This document shows, piece by piece, positions 1 to 8,695 of a stretch of DNA of 64,000 nt (positions within the stretch are counted from its first letter, which is position 1; the number at the start of each line of letters is the position of its first letter). A model generated the notes under the pieces. It did not search any database. It had not been told where the DNA came from and was given only the letters and a program-made list of their open reading frames with translations. Origin of the DNA: VAZQ01 sp963816745. GTDB lineage: Bacteria > Pseudomonadota > Alphaproteobacteria > Rhizobiales > Xanthobacteraceae. The stretch spans positions 992,001-1,056,000 of the forward strand of contig CAWFLQ010000013.1 in assembly GCA_963816745.1 (NCBI GenBank), given 5' to 3'. The translations under genes and the position numbers were made by a program.

Positions 1-336
1 GATGTGCGTCGCCGAAATGAACACCGCGCGTATCAGCAGAAAAAGCGCGACGCCCTTCAGTGCGAACGGCAGGCGCTGCGGGCGCCAAAGCAGCAACGCG
101 GCCAGGACGGCAAACTCGGCGAAGGTACCGTATATGAAGAAAAATTCGACATTCATCGGGCCTATATTGCTCAGGACGATATCCGAGACGTGATTGCTTG
201 CCCTTGCGGTCGCAAACTGGACGGCGCTGTAGATCGCGATCGCACTCGCGGCAAAAAATACCGCTCCCTGGGTCAGGGAGCGCAGGAAAACAGTGTCACG
301 AGCCGCAATTTGATAGCATCGGAGTGCAATTTCCAT
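1..336 (-). CDS. phosphatase PAP2-related membrane protein, 3' part cut by window edge
   Basis: Reading the minus strand from an ATG at 336 gives 112 codons open to base 1, so the C-terminus lies outside the window. Three hydrophobic segments are visible (about residues 22-41, 63-85 and 92-110). A charged stretch WRPQRLPFALK precedes the third, and the fragment ends RAVFISATHI. This pattern matches the N-terminal half of bacterial PAP2-related (sphingomyelin-synthase-like C-terminal domain) proteins, which are lipid phosphate phosphatases or transferases of the inner membrane. The family histidines would lie in the missing part, so activity cannot be judged. The start is uncertain because the frame stays open upstream. 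Confidence 0.55.
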   Translation of the reverse strand, partial: MEIALRCYQIAARDTVFLRSLTQGAVFFAASAIAIYSAVQFATARASNHVSDIVLSNIGPMNVEFFFIYGTFAEFAVLAALLLWRPQRLPFALKGVALFLLIRAVFISATHI

Positions 337-523
337 CGCGCCATTCCACCACTGCCGAGGCCACTCACGCCGCCCGTCATCGCACATCACGCGGGCGCCA
401 AGTGTGAAATGCGACACCTTCCGGGATGCCATCTCATTCGCGCCGGCATGGGGCCGAGTACCGCGCAGCGCATGCACCGCGCGGATTTGCCGACCTGGAG
501 AGATTGGAACCCAGAAGGGATCG

Positions 524-883
524 TCAGCCCGGCTTCGCCGTGTGCAGAACCGCGAAGGCGACGTCAGGCGCCTTGTCGATCACCTTGAGCAGCGCGCGGG
601 CGGGACCGCGCGGCGAGCGCTTGCCCTGCTCCCAGTTGCGCACGGTCTCGATCGGCACGCCGATGCGGGCCGCGAACTCCGCTTGGGTCAGCTTGGTGCG
701 CGCGCGCACGCCACGCGCATAGGCGGCATCGGGCGGCGCGCCGTTCGCAGATGTCGATCCACCGCCGGCAGGCGCCGCAACGCCCGGATCGAGCCGGCTC
801 GACAGCGCCCGCTCGCTTCCGTCGGGGAGGATTTCGACGATCCTGCCGTCGGCTTTCAGTCTCACCCGCATCATGGCGCTCAT
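524..883 (-). CDS. XRE-family helix-turn-helix regulator (antitoxin-like)
   Basis: A 119-residue protein with a low-complexity Gly/Ala/Pro linker (about 33-58) and a C-terminal helix-turn-helix (about 62-91; core LTQAEFAARIGVPIETVRNW). The recognition helix resembles that of HigA/NadS-type antitoxins and of YiaG-like XRE regulators. No toxin-sized partner is visible on either side, so a toxin-antitoxin role is not supported. ATG 883 is chosen over an upstream TTG at 913; an AGGGA lies 13 bases before it. Targets are unknown. Confidence 0.75.
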   Translation of the reverse strand: MSAMMRVRLKADGRIVEILPDGSERALSSRLDPGVAAPAGGGSTSANGAPPDAAYARGVRARTKLTQAEFAARIGVPIETVRNWEQGKRSPRGPARALLKVIDKAPDVAFAVLHTAKPG

Positions 884-975
884 AGGCTTATGTGATTCCC
901 TTTGATTGGCCAAGCGGTTGTGCGGCTTCGATCATACATTGCTGCACTCAGTCGGCGGCCGAATTGGCCATTGGC

Positions 976-2812
976 CTATCCTGCCGCCCGTAACAACATC
1001 CGCGGTGCCTCAGGCCTGGACTTCGCCCCCTCGAGCAGCCGGTCGATCTCGTGCCCCGGCGCCGGCTTGGCGAACAGGTAGCCCTGCATCTCGTTGCAGC
1101 CGGCCAGCCTGCAGCAAAACGCGCTGCTCCTCGGTTTCGACCCCCTCGACCACCACCCCCAGGCCGAGCGCGCGGCCGAGCGCCACGATCGCCTGGATAA
1201 CGACCCCGCCGTTCGCCGACTGGTCGAGCGCCACGACGAAGCTGCGATCGACCTTGACCTTGTCGAACGGCAGCGTCTGCAGGTAGCGCAGGCTCGAGTA
1301 TCCGGATCCGAAGTCGTCGAGCGCGAGCCGCACGCCGAGCGCGCGCAACTCATGGAGCCGCGCGGTCGTTTCCTCCGGATTGTCGATCAGCACGCTTTCG
1401 GTCATCTCGAGCACGAGGCGGGAGGGCTCGATGGCGCTTTCCTTCAGCGCCTCTGCGACCGCGTCGACGAACGCGCGATTGCGGACTTGGATCGGCGACA
1501 CGTTGATCGAAACGTAGAGATCGGGCCATCGCGCCGCGTCGGAAACCGCGCGCCGCAGCACGAGCTCGCCGAGCTTGTCCATGAAGCCCCCCTCCTCCGC
1601 CACCGGCACGAAGACCGAGGGCGGGATCGGCCCGCGCTTGGGATGATGCCAGCGCAGGAGCGCCTCGACGCCGGCAACGCCCCCGCCATCGGCCTTCACG
1701 ATGGGCTGGTAGTGGACCTCGAAGGCGTGCGCGGCGAGCGCGTCCGCCAATTCGCGCCGCAAAAAACGCCGCTCCTGGAAATCCTCTTCCATCTCGGGTG
1801 CAAACGATACCGTCGTGCCGCGGGCGCGACGCTTGGCCACCCGCAGTGCGAGATCGGCGCGGCGCGTGAGCTCGTCGCGGCTCAAGCCGTCGCGCGGCGC
1901 CACGGCAAGACCGATGCTGACGCCGACCTGGACATACTGGTTCACCCAGATCGGCCGGCCGAGCGTCTGGCGTATCGTGTCGGCGATGAACCCGGCCACT
2001 TCCGCGTTCTTGCCCGTAACCATCAGCGCGAACTCGTCGCTGCCGAGGCGCGCGATGGCCGCACTCGGCGGCAACGCCTCCCGCAACCGCCGGCCGATCT
2101 CGGCCAGAACCTCGTCACCGCCGGCATAGCCCAGCGCGTCGTTGATCTCGTCGAACCCGTCGAGGTCAAGTGCGGCAAAAGCGAGCTGCTCGGTGCCGTG
2201 CCGCTTCGCGATGGCATTTTCGAGCAGATCGAAGAAGTGAGCGTGGTTGGGCAGCCCGGTCAGGATGTCCTCGTAGCCGAGCTTCTCCACGCACTGCTCG
2301 CTCTTGCCCAGCAACAAGCCGAGCCGGCCAAGCTGCCACATGGCGAGCGCGGCAAACCCCGCGACGCCCAGCGCGATGAATCCCACAAGAGGCATGAGCC
2401 GGGTCATCATCGCGGTGGCGGGCCGCTCCGGCTCCCAGCTGAACCACCCGACGATGCGACCGTTGCGGTCGAGCAGCGACTGTACCTCGCGGTCGCCGGT
2501 CGCCGGTTCGGTCTCGAACCGCAGCCCCTTGAGGCCTGAGGCGCGCTCGAGTGCGGGTACGAGCTTCGCGGCGTCGGCCGAAAGACTGGCCGGGACCATC
2601 CGCAAAGCCTCGATCGCCCCGGCGAGCGCCTGCCGGCGCTCGAACTCGAGCCCGCCATCGACCTGGCGCGCCAGGAAGTATCCCATGGCGACGCACGTGA
2701 CGATCGCCGCCATGGTCAGGAAGGCAAGCGGAGCAATGGCGCGCAGCACCGCCGGCTCGCCCCGGGCCGTCCGCGCCGGGCGTCCCGGATGAAGGCCGGA
2801 CCACGCACTCAA
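976..2812 (-). CDS. membrane GGDEF-EAL cyclic-di-GMP protein, with one frameshift
   Basis: An N-terminal membrane segment (about residues 25-48) is followed by a short periplasmic stretch, a second membrane segment, a GGDEF domain and an EAL domain. The GGDEF signature reads RLGSDEF, so the first Gly of the motif is Ser and diguanylate cyclase activity may be weak. The EAL domain keeps EALLRW, the EMTES box and DDFGSGYSS, as in active c-di-GMP phosphodiesterases. The reading frame breaks near base 1106, where one extra base precedes the conserved GCNEMQGYLFAKP block. That block continues in another frame to the stop at 976. The length (3n+1) fits a single insertion, probably a sequence error. 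The TTG start at 2812 is tentative. Confidence 0.85.
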
Positions 2813-2984
2813 GGCCCGCAGCCACGCGGTCCTTCAGCTCCCAGATTTTGAGGGCAAGAGCGCCGTCTTCGCCAAGAACCACCGGCTTCCCCGCTCGAAT
2901 TGCGTGAAAGCCGAAACTAGATTGTTAGGGTTAAGGACCCGTCACGATTAGCCGGACGGCAGGATAATCAACGTCTTATCTCCG

Positions 2985-4391
2985 CTACTTCAGACCGAAC
3001 CACAGCGTGGCGATGCCGAGGAAGGCGAAGAAGCCGACCACATCCGTGATCGTGGTCACGAAGGGCCCAGACGACACCGCCGGATCGACCCCCAGCCGGG
3101 TCAGGATCAGGGGGACCAGGATGCCGCCAAGCGCCGCGGCCGCGAGCACCGTCACCATTGCCAGCGCCATGACCACCCCGAGATCCGGGACCTGAAACCA
3201 GGCGCTGGCGATCAGCCCCATGATCAGCGCGAAGGACAGCCCATTGAGCACCCCGACCAGGAGCTCGCGGCGGATGATGCGCCAGGCGTTGGCGTGCGAC
3301 AGCTCGCGGGTGGCGAGCGCACGCACCGCCACGGTCATGGTCTGGGTGCCGGCATTGCCGCCCATGCTGGCGACAATCGGCATCAGCACCGCGAGCGCGA
3401 CCATTTTCGCCAGTGCTGGCTCGAAGTTGCTGATCACCCATGACGCCAAGAGGGCGGTGAACAAATTCGCGAGCAGCCAGGGAAAACGGGCCTTGGCGAT
3501 GCTCCAGACCGAGTCGGACAATTCCTCCTCGCGACCGACGCCGCCGAGGGCGCGGATGTCCTCCTCGGCCTCCTCCTCGATTACGTCAACGATATCGTCG
3601 AAGGTGATCACCCCTACCAGCCTGTCATTCTCGTCGACGACCGGAACCGAGACCAGGTCGTAACGCTCGAACAGGCGGGCGACGTCCTCCTGGTCGTCGG
3701 TGACGTGCACCGGGTGCAGGTCCTCATCGACGAGCTCCTCGATCGACACCGGCCGGCGCGTCCGCAGCAGGCGATCGAGCGCCACCGCGCCCTTCAGTCG
3801 ATGGTCGGGATCGATGACGTAGAGCTCCCAGAAGCGCTCCGGCAGATCGGGAGTTTCACGCATATAGTCAATCGTCTGCCCGACCGTCCACGACGGCGCC
3901 ACCGCGATGAACTCGGTCTGCATGCGCCGGCCGGCCGAGTTCTCCGGATAGTCGAGGCTGCGCGCCAGGGCGACCCGTTCGGAGGTCGGCAGCTGCTCCA
4001 GAATCTCGGTCTGCTCTTCCTTCGGCAGGTCCTCGAGGATGGTGACCGCGTCGTCGGAATCGAGCTCGCGCACGCCTTCGGCCACGGTCTCGGCCGGCAG
4101 CTCCTCGAGAATTTCCTCACGGACGGTGTCGTCGACCTCGGTCAGCGCCGAAAAGTCGAAATCGTGCCCCATCAGCTCGACCAGCCGGGGACGCAGCTCC
4201 GGATCGAGCGCCTCGATCAGCGCGCCGACATCCGCCTGGTGCAGATCGCCGACCAGCTCGCGCAGCATCGCGGAATCCCGGGCGGCGATCGCCTGCGCAA
4301 CCCGCTCGACGTAGTCCTCGCGTATCGCCTCGTCCTCCCCGCGGAACGCGAGGGGAGCCGGTGCCGCGGTCATGTCCTTGTCGTCGAGCAT
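2985..4391 (-). CDS. mgtE: magnesium transporter MgtE
   Basis: Mg2+ channel/transporter of the inner membrane. The N-terminal half is the acidic, cytoplasmic MgtE-N superhelical domain (ALIEALDPELRPRLVELM, then repeated EELP/EDLP helices). Two CBS domains follow, the second ending VVDENDRLVGVITFDDIVDV. The C-terminal half has five membrane segments containing the pore-lining motif PIVASMGGNAGTQ. Length is about 468 residues from ATG 4391, typical of the family. Longer starts would run into the divergently transcribed acetyltransferase gene, so they were not chosen. Mg2+ sensing is expected through the N/CBS domains rather than through an RNA element; none was seen upstream. Confidence 0.95.
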   Translation of the reverse strand: MLDDKDMTAAPAPLAFRGEDEAIREDYVERVAQAIAARDSAMLRELVGDLHQADVGALIEALDPELRPRLVELMGHDFDFSALTEVDDTVREEILEELPAETVAEGVRELDSDDAVTILEDLPKEEQTEILEQLPTSERVALARSLDYPENSAGRRMQTEFIAVAPSWTVGQTIDYMRETPDLPERFWELYVIDPDHRLKGAVALDRLLRTRRPVSIEELVDEDLHPVHVTDDQEDVARLFERYDLVSVPVVDENDRLVGVITFDDIVDVIEEEAEEDIRALGGVGREEELSDSVWSIAKARFPWLLANLFTALLASWVISNFEPALAKMVALAVLMPIVASMGGNAGTQTMTVAVRALATRELSHANAWRIIRRELLVGVLNGLSFALIMGLIASAWFQVPDLGVVMALAMVTVLAAAALGGILVPLILTRLGVDPAVSSGPFVTTITDVVGFFAFLGIATLWFGLK

Positions 4392-4485
4392 GCCGAGCCC
4401 TGACACGCGTGATGGAGCGATTTGTTGGGCTTGTACGCTCGGTGCCCTAGACTGGCAATCGCGAACGGTTTCGATACGAACGCAA

Positions 4486-4947
4486 ATGTCCGATCCACCC
4501 ATGAACTATTCGCTACGGCCTGTGCAAACGCCGCAGGAGTGGATCGCCTACCACGCGATCCGTCGGGATTCGATTTTTGCGCCCTTGCTGCCGGGACAAG
4601 CCTACGACGAAAGCGATCCCGACGAGTTCAAACCCGGCAATCTCCCCCACGTGCTCGTCCGCGACGGCGAGATCGTGGGCACCGTGCGTATCGACCTCAT
4701 CGATGCGACGCAGGCGGGGCTCCGCCTGATCGGCATCCGCCGCGACCTGCAGCGGCAAGGCCTGGGCGCCGTTCTGCTCAAGTTGGCGGAGGAAACCGCG
4801 CGGGCCCTTGGCCGGACGGATGTCGTCATCAACGCCCATCCGGCCTCGCTGACGTTCTATCTCGCCAACGGCTATTGCGAGGGCGAGTGGCGCGACAAAG
4901 GGCCGGTGCCGGCGACGCTCATTCGGGTCGGCAAGCGGTTGAGCTAG
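4486..4947 (+). CDS. GNAT-family N-acetyltransferase
   Basis: A 153-residue acetyl-CoA-dependent acyltransferase. The GNAT core is recognisable: a central strand DGEIVGTVRIDLID, then the acetyl-CoA pyrophosphate-binding loop RRDLQRQGLGAVLLK (Q/RxxGxG/A type), then the late strand and FYLANGY. The substrate cannot be predicted. It is divergent from mgtE with about 95 bases between starts. ATG 4486 is used; ATG 4501 is an equally possible start and neither has a clear Shine-Dalgarno sequence. Confidence 0.85.
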   Translation: MSDPPMNYSLRPVQTPQEWIAYHAIRRDSIFAPLLPGQAYDESDPDEFKPGNLPHVLVRDGEIVGTVRIDLIDATQAGLRLIGIRRDLQRQGLGAVLLKLAEETARALGRTDVVINAHPASLTFYLANGYCEGEWRDKGPVPATLIRVGKRLS

Positions 4948-4948
4948 A

Positions 4949-5995
4949 TCACCACGCTTCGGCCGCGGCGCTCGCTGTGGCTGTCTTGGTGCCCTGCACC
5001 TGCGCCTGCTCGGTCGCGCCGACGCGGGCATTGCGCAGGGCCGATGCCAGACCGTGCCACGAACCGCGCGGCTGGACATGCGGCGGATCGGCACCGGGCA
5101 TCGGGCGGTAGAGCCCGAACTTCTCGCCATGCTTGTCGATCCATTGCCAGACAGCGCCGGCATTTCCATCCTCGCCGGCGATGTCAACGGCCTGGCCGTG
5201 GCCGTAGCCGCCGGTCCGCGCCGAGCCGCCGTGCAGGGAATAGCCCGTCCTCGCCTTGAAGCCTGCGGCGAGGCTTTGGCGATAGTCGTCACGGAACGCG
5301 CTCGTGATCGACCAGCGGATGCCGGCCGCATCCATAGCCCGGCCGGCATGATAGAGCTGCTCGCGGAAATCGGGATGCATGCCCCCGATCACATAGGCCG
5401 GCATGGAAACGCCGAAACGCTGAGCCGCGGCCGGGTCCTTCCAGGTGAAATCGCCATGGGAATCCCGCTTGATGGGCGAGCGCCGGTAGACCTCCCACAG
5501 ATACTCGTCAACCTGGTCCATGATGCCGACGGGCCGTTTCTCCTGCGGCGCGATCTCGATGACGATGGCAGCTTCGACCTCGGCTTCCGGGATGCTGACC
5601 GCAGGTGCCAGTTCTTTGATCTCCGGCGGCAAGACGCGGGATGCGGTCTCGCTTGGGGACAATGAAACAAGCGTCGCAATCGGCGGCGCATCCGGCTCGA
5701 CGACGGCCGGCCGCTCGACGAGCGTCGACACCGGAATCAACGTTGGGGCTTGCAACGATGCGTACCGAGCAATCCACGCCAACTCTGTCAGTGCCGGAAA
5801 TGGTTTCGGCGCTAGCGGCAGCATAAATGGCTTCGGGAAGGCAAGCGGCAGCGCCACAAGCAAAACCACCGCCTCTCGCAGCAACCCGGCCAGCGGAATG
5901 GTGGAATGAAAGATCCTTTCAATCGTGCTCGCAGCGACAAATGCCTGCGTGCTGGCGGCGATAAATGCCTGCATTCCTAATTTCCCCGCAGTCAT
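4949..5995 (-). CDS. secreted or membrane-anchored M15/LAS-type peptidase
   Basis: A 348-residue protein. The first about 155 residues are Pro/Ala/Val-rich and weakly conserved, with a hydrophobic stretch (about 35-60) that may anchor it. The C-terminal half has the zinc-peptidase pattern of the LAS superfamily (D-Ala-D-Ala carboxypeptidase / M15-like): SLHGGSARTGGYGHGQAVD supplies the first His and Asp, and DPPHV supplies a late Asp/His pair. A cell-wall peptidase role is inferred from these residues. It ends two bases from the convergent acetyltransferase stop. The exact start is uncertain. Confidence 0.7.
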   Translation of the reverse strand: MTAGKLGMQAFIAASTQAFVAASTIERIFHSTIPLAGLLREAVVLLVALPLAFPKPFMLPLAPKPFPALTELAWIARYASLQAPTLIPVSTLVERPAVVEPDAPPIATLVSLSPSETASRVLPPEIKELAPAVSIPEAEVEAAIVIEIAPQEKRPVGIMDQVDEYLWEVYRRSPIKRDSHGDFTWKDPAAAQRFGVSMPAYVIGGMHPDFREQLYHAGRAMDAAGIRWSITSAFRDDYRQSLAAGFKARTGYSLHGGSARTGGYGHGQAVDIAGEDGNAGAVWQWIDKHGEKFGLYRPMPGADPPHVQPRGSWHGLASALRNARVGATEQAQVQGTKTATASAAAEAW

Positions 5996-6694
5996 GAGAA
6001 TGAAAGGCGACTGGCGCAGTGCCCGGGTTGCAGCCCAGGGCGCGACATCCCTTGTCGATCAGGTTGAGGACTTACTCGGCAGCGACCCGGACATCGCCGG
6101 GCGCGGGACCAGCCTTACGGACCCCTGCGCGCGCAGGGCATCAGTCGGCTGGACGGCTCGACCTCGGAGGCGAGCCATCGCGTCCCGCGAGCCGCTTCGA
6201 GCTAGATCCGCGCATATAGCGCAGCCCCCCTCGATTGCGGCGTGCCGACAGGACGCTGACGAGTTTATGGAAGACGTTAAACACAGGACATCCCCGTACT
6301 CTCACCACGATACCTGTGGGTCGCTTACTGGCGGCGACTTTGGGCCATCGAATGGAGGTTATGGGGCCGCAATGTGGAATTGCCCGGAGGGAACTCTGGC
6401 CCTGTTAACCCGACTTCGGTTGACCGCCGCAAACGCGCTCGAACCGCTCGACAAATTGGCGCGCTCCGAATTTTCCTGCTCTGTCGTCGCTGCAGGCGAC
6501 ACTTTTTCAGGTCGGGAAGCGGCCTGGATCCGTAACCCTAACCGCAGACGCAAGCCCTCGAATGGAGGCGAAGCGATGTCTGTTCCGGGTCGCTCTGATT
6601 TGGGCCGAGCGCTGCAAGAGCGCAACACCGCCGCGCCGATAGTCTGGTACGTTGGCGTGTGAGAGATTTCGCGCCCGGTCGTCGGTGCCCCGTA
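5996..6694. other. intergenic region with no supported gene
   Basis: About 700 bases between the divergent peptidase and first polysaccharide deacetylase genes. A plus-strand open frame crosses it (5925-6662), but its composition is not protein-like and it has no recognisable domain. No tRNA, repeat or strong hairpin was found. It presumably contains both promoters. Confidence 0.5.
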
Positions 6695-7720
6695 ATGCTT
6701 GCGAGAACCTGTTTCCTGTTGCTTGCCCTGCTCGCCGCGACTGCCGCCGCGCAAGCGGCGCCCGCGTGCTGGGCGCCCGGCGATCTCGCTCATCGCAAGG
6801 GCGACGAGCGCGTGCAGAAGGGCGTCGGCCAGGCGCGCATCGTGCCGCCGCGACGCGCGCTCGCGGAATATTCCGCCGTCTCGCAACGCGGGGCGTTGCG
6901 GCGCGTGAAGCTGCCTGCCGGCCGAAAGCTGGTCGCGCTCACCTTCGATCTCTGCGAGCAGCCGTTCGAGGTCGCCGGCTATCAGGGTGGCATCGTCGAG
7001 TTTCTCCGTCAGAACCGGATCAAGGCCACGTTCTTCATGGGCGGCAAGTGGATGCTCACGCATCGCGAACGTGCGCAGCAGCTCATGAGCGACCCGCTGT
7101 TCGAGGTCGCCAATCACAGTTGGGAGCACCGGAACCTGCGCGTGCTGTCGGGACGAGCGCTGATCGACGAGATCAGGAATGCGCAGCTCGCTTACGAGCA
7201 GCTGAGAGACGAGCTGCAAGCGAAGCAATGCACCGCATTCGACGGCGCGCGGCTTGCGCACGAGCAGGCGCCGAGGCGGCTCGCGCTGTTTCGCTTTCCG
7301 TACGGGGCCTGCAGCGCCGCGGCCTTGAGCGAGGCCGCCGGCCAAGGACTGTTGCCGATCCAGTGGGACGTCTCGTCCGGCGATCCGACCTTCGGCGTGT
7401 CGGCAGAGGCGATCCGGCGGCAGGTGCTCGCCAATGTCCAGCCCGGCTCGATCGTGCTGTTCCATGCCAACGGCCGGGGCTGGCACACCGACGGCGCGCT
7501 GCCGGGCATCATCGCCACGCTCACGGCGCAGGGCTACGAGTTCGTCACGGTCTCGGAACTGATCGCCGCCGGCGAGCCGGTGATGACGGCGACCTGTTAC
7601 AACTCGCGGCCGGGCGATCGGGATCAGTGGCCGCTTCGGCTCCCGGGGTCGGTCGCCGGCGACGCATCCGAATTGAGCTGGCCGTGGCAGGGCGCCGCGC
7701 CTGCTTTCCGAAATAAGTAA
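6695..7720 (+). CDS. secreted polysaccharide deacetylase-like protein (first of three)
   Basis: A 341-residue protein with a signal peptide (residues 1-23, ending AAQAAPA). The NodB-type deacetylase fold is seen from about residue 80: motif 1 is TFDLCE instead of the usual TFDDG, motif 2 is NHSWEH, motif 3 is RFPYG, and the late motif is IVLFHANGRG. The metal-binding second Asp of motif 1 is thus replaced by Leu. A TFDLCE-type subgroup exists in proteobacteria, so this is a lineage feature rather than decay. It would act in the periplasm on an N-acetylated polysaccharide. ATG 6695 directly precedes the signal peptide. Confidence 0.85.
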   Translation: MLARTCFLLLALLAATAAAQAAPACWAPGDLAHRKGDERVQKGVGQARIVPPRRALAEYSAVSQRGALRRVKLPAGRKLVALTFDLCEQPFEVAGYQGGIVEFLRQNRIKATFFMGGKWMLTHRERAQQLMSDPLFEVANHSWEHRNLRVLSGRALIDEIRNAQLAYEQLRDELQAKQCTAFDGARLAHEQAPRRLALFRFPYGACSAAALSEAAGQGLLPIQWDVSSGDPTFGVSAEAIRRQVLANVQPGSIVLFHANGRGWHTDGALPGIIATLTAQGYEFVTVSELIAAGEPVMTATCYNSRPGDRDQWPLRLPGSVAGDASELSWPWQGAAPAFRNK

Positions 7721-7729
7721 CCGAACCAA

Positions 7730-8500
7730 ATGAAGCTTGGACTATCGATCGCGCTACTCGCGGCGGCGCTGAGCGCGCGGAGCGCCCACGGCGAGGCCGC
7801 AGCCCCCTGCCCCGGCAATGCCGACGCGCTCGGCACCACGCGCGTTCTCGCAGTCAACGTCGCGAGCACGCCGCGGGTCGGCCGCAAGCATTTTCGCGAC
7901 ACGCTTGCGCTTGCACCAAGAGAAGTCGTGCTCACCTTCGACGACGGCCCCGAATCCGGCACCACCGGCCGCGTGCTCGATGCGCTCAAACGCGAATGTG
8001 TGCGGGCGTCGTTCTTTCTGCTCGGGCGCAATGCGCTCGCGCATCCGGAGCTTGCGCGCCGGGAGCTGGCGGAAGGCCACACTGTCGCCCACCACACGTT
8101 TTCGCATCCGCTGCTCGACCGGATGCCGGCGGCCGCAGCCGAGGCCGAGATCGATCGTGGCTTCGCCTCGGTTGACGCCGCGGTCTATGGCAGCTCCGAC
8201 CGCGCACCGAAGACGCCGTTCTTCCGTTTCCCCGGCTTCGCCTCTTCGCCGCACCTGCTCGAGCGCCTCCAACAACGTGGAATCGTGGTCTTCGGCGCCG
8301 ATCTCTGGGCGAGCGACTGGAACCCGATGTCGCCGGAGCAGCAGCTTCACCTCGTTCTTAGCCGCACCGAGGCCAATCGGGGCGGAATCGTGCTGTTCCA
8401 CGACACCAAGAAGCAGACCGCCGCCATGCTTCCGGCCTTCCTGCGCGAGCTCAGGCTTCGCGGCTATCGGGTCGTGCATGTCGTTCCGGCGCCACGCTGA
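7730..8500 (+). CDS. secreted polysaccharide deacetylase (second of three)
   Basis: A 256-residue NodB-type deacetylase with a short signal peptide (MKLGLSIALLAAALSARSAHG). All motifs are intact: LTFDDGPE, HTFSHPLL (HxxxH metal ligands), FRFPGF, DLWASDW and the final IVLFHDTK. It starts nine bases after the stop of the previous deacetylase, so the two are probably co-transcribed. The mature N-terminus (CPGNADALGTTRVLAV) resembles that of the third deacetylase, which suggests that these two arose by duplication. The substrate is unknown. Confidence 0.9.
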   Translation: MKLGLSIALLAAALSARSAHGEAAAPCPGNADALGTTRVLAVNVASTPRVGRKHFRDTLALAPREVVLTFDDGPESGTTGRVLDALKRECVRASFFLLGRNALAHPELARRELAEGHTVAHHTFSHPLLDRMPAAAAEAEIDRGFASVDAAVYGSSDRAPKTPFFRFPGFASSPHLLERLQQRGIVVFGADLWASDWNPMSPEQQLHLVLSRTEANRGGIVLFHDTKKQTAAMLPAFLRELRLRGYRVVHVVPAPR

Positions 8501-8575
8501 TTCCCCTTCGGACAAAAGTTCCATGGCGTGTCGCCACCGTCACAGGTGGGGACTAATCGCTCCCAACCGAGGCCA

Positions 8576-8590
8576 TTAAGGGGTCATTAA
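8576..8590. promoter_or_regulatory. CtrA-type box (TTAA-N7-TTAA)
   Basis: The bases read TTAA, seven bases, TTAA, an exact match to the full CtrA consensus of alphaproteobacteria. It lies about 106 bases before the ATG of the third deacetylase and downstream of the second. Regulation by the cell-cycle response regulator CtrA is inferred from the match alone. Confidence 0.5.
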
Positions 8591-8695
8591 ATTGCCTCCC
8601 CCTACTGTTTCGTTAGAGTGAGGGCTCTCACCAGTGGTCCTCGGAGGTATTTTCCGGGGTTTGCAGTCAAAAGTCGGGGGTTGAAAGCGGGGGGC

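Noticed and set aside
1094..2539. A 481-codon plus-strand open frame antisense to the GGDEF-EAL gene
   Set aside because: It is a high-GC shadow frame: no recognisable domain, and the opposite strand encodes a well conserved GGDEF-EAL protein.
5925..6662. A 245-codon plus-strand frame in the gap before the first deacetylase
   Set aside because: Overlaps the peptidase start on the other strand, lacks domain features and has the composition of noncoding DNA.
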